Below the pieces are notes generated by a model. The model was not told where the DNA came from. It saw nothing but the letters and a program-made list of their open reading frames with translations, and did not search any database. A stretch of DNA of 64,000 bases. Source: Oscillospiraceae bacterium. Its GTDB lineage: Bacteria; Bacillota; Clostridia; Oscillospirales; Acutalibacteraceae. Position 1 is the stretch's first letter. Every line of letters starts with the position of its first letter. The stretch is from positions 62,001 to 126,000 of the forward strand of contig CADBBT010000006.1 in assembly GCA_902792985.1 (NCBI GenBank). Direction: 5' to 3'. This document shows, one piece after another, positions 34,401-40,400 of this stretch. Made by a program: the position numbers and the translations under genes.

Positions 34401-37400
34401 GTAGATGTTGTAGCCGACAAGCAGGTCGATCAGAATGCCGGTCAGCGCGTCAACGGGTTCGCCGTCGTAGTTGCCGGTCTCGTCTTCGACGTTGCGGTTC
34501 AACTGGGTGACGATCTGCTGGACGATATCCAGGATGTTCGCGTTGGAGATCAGGGTCTGTTCGTCTTCGGTCAAACCTTCGTTGGCGGTCAGCAGATCGC
34601 CGACAAGTTTACCGACCATGGTGACGAATTCGGGCGTCATCACTGTACGGACCAGGGTGATGAACATGCGTCCGCCGCCGCCGCCGTTGAACTTCGTGAA
34701 CTGGTTCCGGGTGGCAGTTGCGCCGTTGGTCTCCTGACCGAGCGCGACTTCGGTGCGCTTGGTAACTGCCTGTGTATTGATCGACACAGCGCCTTCGGAG
34801 GCAAGGCGGGAGAATCTGAGAATGTCAAGGGAAACGTAGTCCTTGGACGCGTTGGTCTGCTGATCCGCGGACAGCGATTTCCAGTCGGAGTCAACCAGAC
34901 GGGTCAACACCTGGTTGAGCAGGGATTCGAGGTCAAGCACGGAGTCAAGCAAGGACGCAAGGTCAAGCTTCACCACGCGGGAGAGGATCGGATCCACGAT
35001 GTCGAGCAGCGTCATGACCGGCTCGATCAGGTTCTGGACGGCCAGCGAGAAGTTGCTGGTCTCTTCGCCTGTATCCTCGCGGTTATAACGATACAGGAAG
35101 TAAGCGATGTTCGGCAGCACCGAGAAAACGATCTGCAGCGGGGTCTCAAGCAGACCGGGCTGTTCGCCGGAGCCGATGAGCAGCGTCAGGATGGCCTGAA
35201 GCAACGGATCGAGCGGGTTACGGATCATCGGTGCAAAACGGTTCGGATAGGTCTTGCCGTTTTCGGTGTATGTGCCTTTAACAATGGTATTGGTACGCGC
35301 GTAATAACCGCCGTTCGGGTCGTTTGCAGAGGACGCGGAGCGGTAAACGAGCGTGTTGAATTCCTTCTGCGTCATGACAGAGATGTCATCGCCGGTGTAG
35401 CGACTGCTGTCAAGGTTGAACGCTTCAAGGATCGGCACAATGGCCTCGCCGTAACCGGCGTTGCCGCGGATGGTCAGACGATCGGCGATCGTCAGGTCTT
35501 CACCGGTCAGGATCAGGTTCAACACCGGCGCGATCGGCGCGAGCAGGGACTCGAACAGGTTGAGCAGTTCGCTGTATGCGTCACGGAAGCGGTCGTTCAG
35601 GGAAGAGCCGTCATCGTTCGGGATGGAGACGGTCAGCCACTGGAAGTCGCGCTCGTAGCCCACATCGACCCAGGTCATAGCGGGTCTGTCGCCTTCGCCT
35701 TCAAAGCCCTTCTTCGCCTGTGTCCAGATCTCACTTGCGCTGGCGTTCGCCGCCGGATACGCACCTGTCACAAAGAAGTAGGCCTGACGCTCGAGCCATC
35801 TTGCGATCGTGGGATTGTAGCCCATAACGCCGGAAGTGCTTGCGCGCTGATAAATTGCGTACGGAGTAAAGTCGATGTCGAAATCCTGCAGCAGTGTCAG
35901 CAGCATATCGATCGTCGGATTCATCTTGCCGTCATCGCCGACAAGGATCGAGCTCATCAGACCCTCACGGTCCGCGTTGCCGAAGACAACGCCCATGATC
36001 AGGTCAATGAAGTTATTGTTGAGCAGCAGGCGGGAAATGATTTCGCCCAGCTCGTCATAGTTTTCGTCGCCGTTCGCAACCGCTTCAAGGATGTCAGCCA
36101 CCCAGTCGGCGTCTGCCGAAGCGAGCGAGGAGATCAGATTGTTGATGGTGTCGCCGAGCATATTGACCAGCGTCGGCACCATGGATGCGATAAGTTTGTC
36201 GGCGTTCGCAATGGCAAGGTCAGCTTTCGCTTCCATGCTTGTCAGCGTGTTGCCGTTGTCATCTTTATACTCCGCAAAATCTGCCAGAGACTTGGGCAGA
36301 TACTGACCGAGGACAAAGGAGGGCGTGTTGCCGGTTCCGAGATAGCTGTTGCCCTCGTCGTCAGAGAACTTGCCGGTGAGCACGGTGTCTTCATAGTTGA
36401 CATATTCCACCTGATACTCATTCAGCAACGCGACAAGAATGGCCATGATGTTGTCGGCCTGACCGTCAAGCAGCGGAATGATCGTATCGAGGATCGATTT
36501 GCCGTCCTCACCCGGGGTAATAAGACCGTCGAGCAGCGGCTTGATCTGATAGATCGTGCCGTCGTCCATGATCCAGCGCAGCAGCACAAGGATCGTGTCG
36601 CCCGGGTCAACGTTCAGGTGGTAGCCCTTTCTGGTCTTCACACCGGTGAAGGAATAAGAGGTTCTTGTTGCGAAAGCCATAAAGCGGTTGACCGGAATGC
36701 GCAGACCGACCACAAAGGTCTGGGAGGTCTGGATCGTATGGCCTTCCTTCTGGGTGAAGGTCAACTGATTCATCCTGGTGCCGTCCATCAGCCATTGCAG
36801 GAACAGCGCACCCTGTGAATACAGGAGGTTGCCTTCTTCGTCTCTCTCCTGCTCTTTTGCGACGTTCGTGACCTCATAATTACCCGTTTCCGTATTGAGC
36901 CGCGACGACACAGTGAATTTGTACATGGGCGTCGGGGTCTCGGTCGTTGTTGTCTTGGTCGAGAACAGGTTGTAGAGTGTCTGGGTCAGCATGCCGAGAC
37001 CGGTGATGTAATAGGTCTGGCCGCCGTCCTTATAAACGACCGCTGATTTGGAGCTGGTGGTCGCCACCTCGCTGCCCGAGGCATTCGGTGCCATATAGCC
37101 GACAACGGTTGACTCGCTGCCCACACTTTCATCCACGTCTTCCGTGGCCGGATCATCCTTGACCATCGGCACCTTGGACGCCTGATGCAGATACTTCGAG
37201 TAGTGCGTATCGTCGTCCTCCGAAAGCCCGTTGCTGTCTGTCGGGTCTTGCGGTGCGGTCTTTGTAAACTCAAATTTGAGCAGCATCTGCAACACGCCGG
37301 TTAAACCGCCGCGCAGCGCGTTCAAAACATCGCCGATAGTGCCGCCGAGGCTGCTGAGCAGCTCACCAACCTTCAGCATATAGAACTGTGCATTGATCTG

Positions 37401-40400
37401 AATGGTCGGGAAGATACCGAACTTGATGCTCTTCAAGCCGAGGGCAACCGCAACGTTGTTCAGCTTCGGCAGAATCTGGTCATATTCCAGAGCGCCCAGC
37501 AGGTTCGGCAGCAGGCCGAGGATCGTTTCCACCGGTTTGACGAACAGGACGTTGTTCATCCACCAAAAGATCGGTTCAAGCAAATACTGCCACAGACCGA
37601 CACCGTAAGAGGTGTTGGTCTCGCTGCCGTAAGAGCCGATGAGCTTGGACTTGTTGACGATCGTGGTGTTCGTCACGTTGAGCATATCCGCCCAGCTATG
37701 ATAACCGCCGCGCTGTGCGCTCCAGCCCTCTTTGATGCCGAGCAGCTCATACAGCGGCACGAACAGTGTTTCATACAGCGGGGAACGGCCTTTGCCGCGG
37801 ATAAACGCTTCCGCTGTCAGGTCACCGCCCATGAACACGTCGGCTTTATACACTGTCAGGTCATCGTTGTCGGATTTCAGCAGCATCGCCAGCGGTGCGC
37901 CGAGACCGCAAAGTGCGGCTGCCAGGGAGTGATACAGACCCTGTGCGTCGGTGACGTGCCAGATCTCCTGCGGGGTGTACATATTCCAGTCGATGTAATC
38001 CCAGCCGCGGATGTAACCCTTGTTGGAGCCGATGCCCCAATCCTGCTCAGAGGTCGTCGCATGGCCGCTGTAACCGGTCTGCGTCTTATCCGTCGAGATC
38101 ATATCAAGGAACTTGCTGTAATCGTATTTGTTTCTCAGCGTGTTGTTGCTGCCGCCGAAGAAATCGCCGTTGAAGAACTTATACCAGAGCACTTCCGCCT
38201 TGGTGTCGCCGCCGTTGCCGGTGTGGTCGTAAGCAGAGTTCCAATAGAAGTGGTGCGGCATAACGGGAAGCACGCCGCCCAGAACGTCGGGCAGAATGAC
38301 ATACATGTGCGCCGTACCGAGCACGGGGATTTTGTAATCACCGTTCGGTGCAAACGGCTCATCGCCGGTATACAGCGGGCCGCTGCTCGGATCACCGATC
38401 AGACCGTAGATCATCGGATACAGCTTTTCAAGGACCAAGGACTGCAGGGAGCCGCCGTAGAGCAGCTTCAGGATCGTGTTGATCAGGAATTCACGCAGCG
38501 TTTCGACCTTGGAGACCTCGTTGGACTTGCCAACCAGTGTACGGTCAACAAAGCTGCCGGCCGGATAGTTCTTGCCGTCGTAAGTAAAGGCCGAATTCGT
38601 TGTGTAATATCTGCCCTTATGCGCGGTGCCGTCCACCTCGGTGTAGTCATATTCCCAGTTGCCGAGGAAGGAGACCTTTTCGCCGGTTTCTTCATCCGTT
38701 GAGGACAGGAACTTATCGAGCAGGTTCGCCACGTCGCGGGAAACGAGCATGGTGTCGATGTCTTCGATCGCGCCGTCCATCAGATCATAGATGCTCTGCT
38801 CTTCCAGCAGGCCGATCTTGTCGGCGACTGTACGGATCGCGGAAACGTCAAGTCTGCCGAGACCGCGGACCCAGCCGTAAGGTGCGCTGGTGCCGCCGGT
38901 GATGAAGGTGGACATGATCGTGTAGTCGCCGCCGATGGCGGAATCATAGCGGTTCACAAGACCGTCGCGGAAGGATCTCCACTGGGTCTGGAAGTCCAGC
39001 GCATAATTGTAATACTGCAGCACACGCGCCGCCTGTGCGCGAAGGACGCTCGTCTGCGGCCATGTTTCGTCGCGCATGGTCTCGTAATCATAGACGTTAC
39101 CGTTCGTGTCGGTGTAGTTGGCGTTTGTGTCGTAGATCAGATCCTCGGTGGAATCCAGCACCCAGTCGTCAAGGGTCTGGTTGTTGCCGAGGTTGACCGA
39201 CAGACCGTCCTCGAGCGCGTCATACGCCATGAGCACGGATTCATAGTTCCAGAACGTGATCTTGTTGGTCTGGGCGCCGCTGCCGGAGAAGGAACCTTCG
39301 TTGTAGTATTTTTCCACACGATCCATCAGATCCATCGAGCGCATGAGCATACGCGCTTCAAGCTCGATCAAAAACGCCGTGTACTCTTCAAAGACCTCGG
39401 CCGCTGTCTGGGTCGCGGTGCCGTAGATGGCGTCGAAGATCGCGATGTCGTTTTCGTTGGTGGATTTGGAAAGCGTGTAGGCCTGCGAATACACCTCATT
39501 GTATTCGGTGAAGGTCTTCTGCAGTTCCGCAGTCGTCTTGCCGGCCAGGATCGTGGACTTGATCGTATCCATCGTCAGCTTGTCGTTCGCCTGGGTGGTG
39601 CCGTAGACGTCGACCGTGGAGATGGAGATCTGGCTGAGCAAACGCTCATAGAGCCTTTCCGTGATCGCTGCGCCGGATTCCGGCTTGGACAGACGAACCG
39701 TGTTAAAGCTCGTATATTTCAGGATGTAGTTTTCGATGCCGACCTTGAGCGGACGCGCATTGGTCAGGAAAGTGATCGCTTCCGTTTTATCGGGAAGCTC
39801 GTTGCCATTGCGATCCAGCACCTTGCCGCAGCCGAGGGTGTAATCCTCGTCGTTGACGCCGTCCCAGAATTCCGTTCCGCTTGTGTTGTTCCACGCCTCG
39901 GTCTGTTTTTCGTTGCCGTGGTCATAAGTCGGGATCGGGTTTTCGGAATCGGTATAGCTCGTCAACAGATCCGCATTGAGGAAGGCATACTTCTTCGCAA
40001 TGTTCAAACGCATGCCGTTGGCAACCGCAAGGAAGTTCGACGAATAGCTGTCGTCGTCCTTGAGGGAATCCATGGTCGCGCAAACCTTGCTGCTGATGTT
40101 GCTGCCGTCGGCGCCGAGCACCGATGTCAACGTCAGATAAGTCTCCGCAATGTTCGACTCAAAATAGTTGAACATCGTGGGGATCGATTCCGCCGTCAGG
40201 TTCTCTTCGCTGTAGTCTTCCGCAGCGGGAAGATCGGAAGCAGCCATGATCGCGTCGATTCTGGGGATGAGCTGCGTTGCATAGTAGTAGTAGTCCACAT
40301 ACATCAGCGCGGTATCTCGCCATTCGAGCGCTTCGTCATAGGTCTTGCCGACTTCGGGCGCGATGTACTTGTTCCACAGCGCTTCCGCCTTGTCTGCGGC

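Noticed and set aside
23862..36818. A 4,318-codon open frame antisense to the giant gene (also 1,897 and 1,755 codons elsewhere on the plus strand)
   Set aside because: The sense frame avoids codons TTA, CTA and TCA, which removes stops from the antisense frame. The translated product is Val/Arg/His/Asp-rich with no domains, and the sense frame has signal peptide, repeats and control signals.
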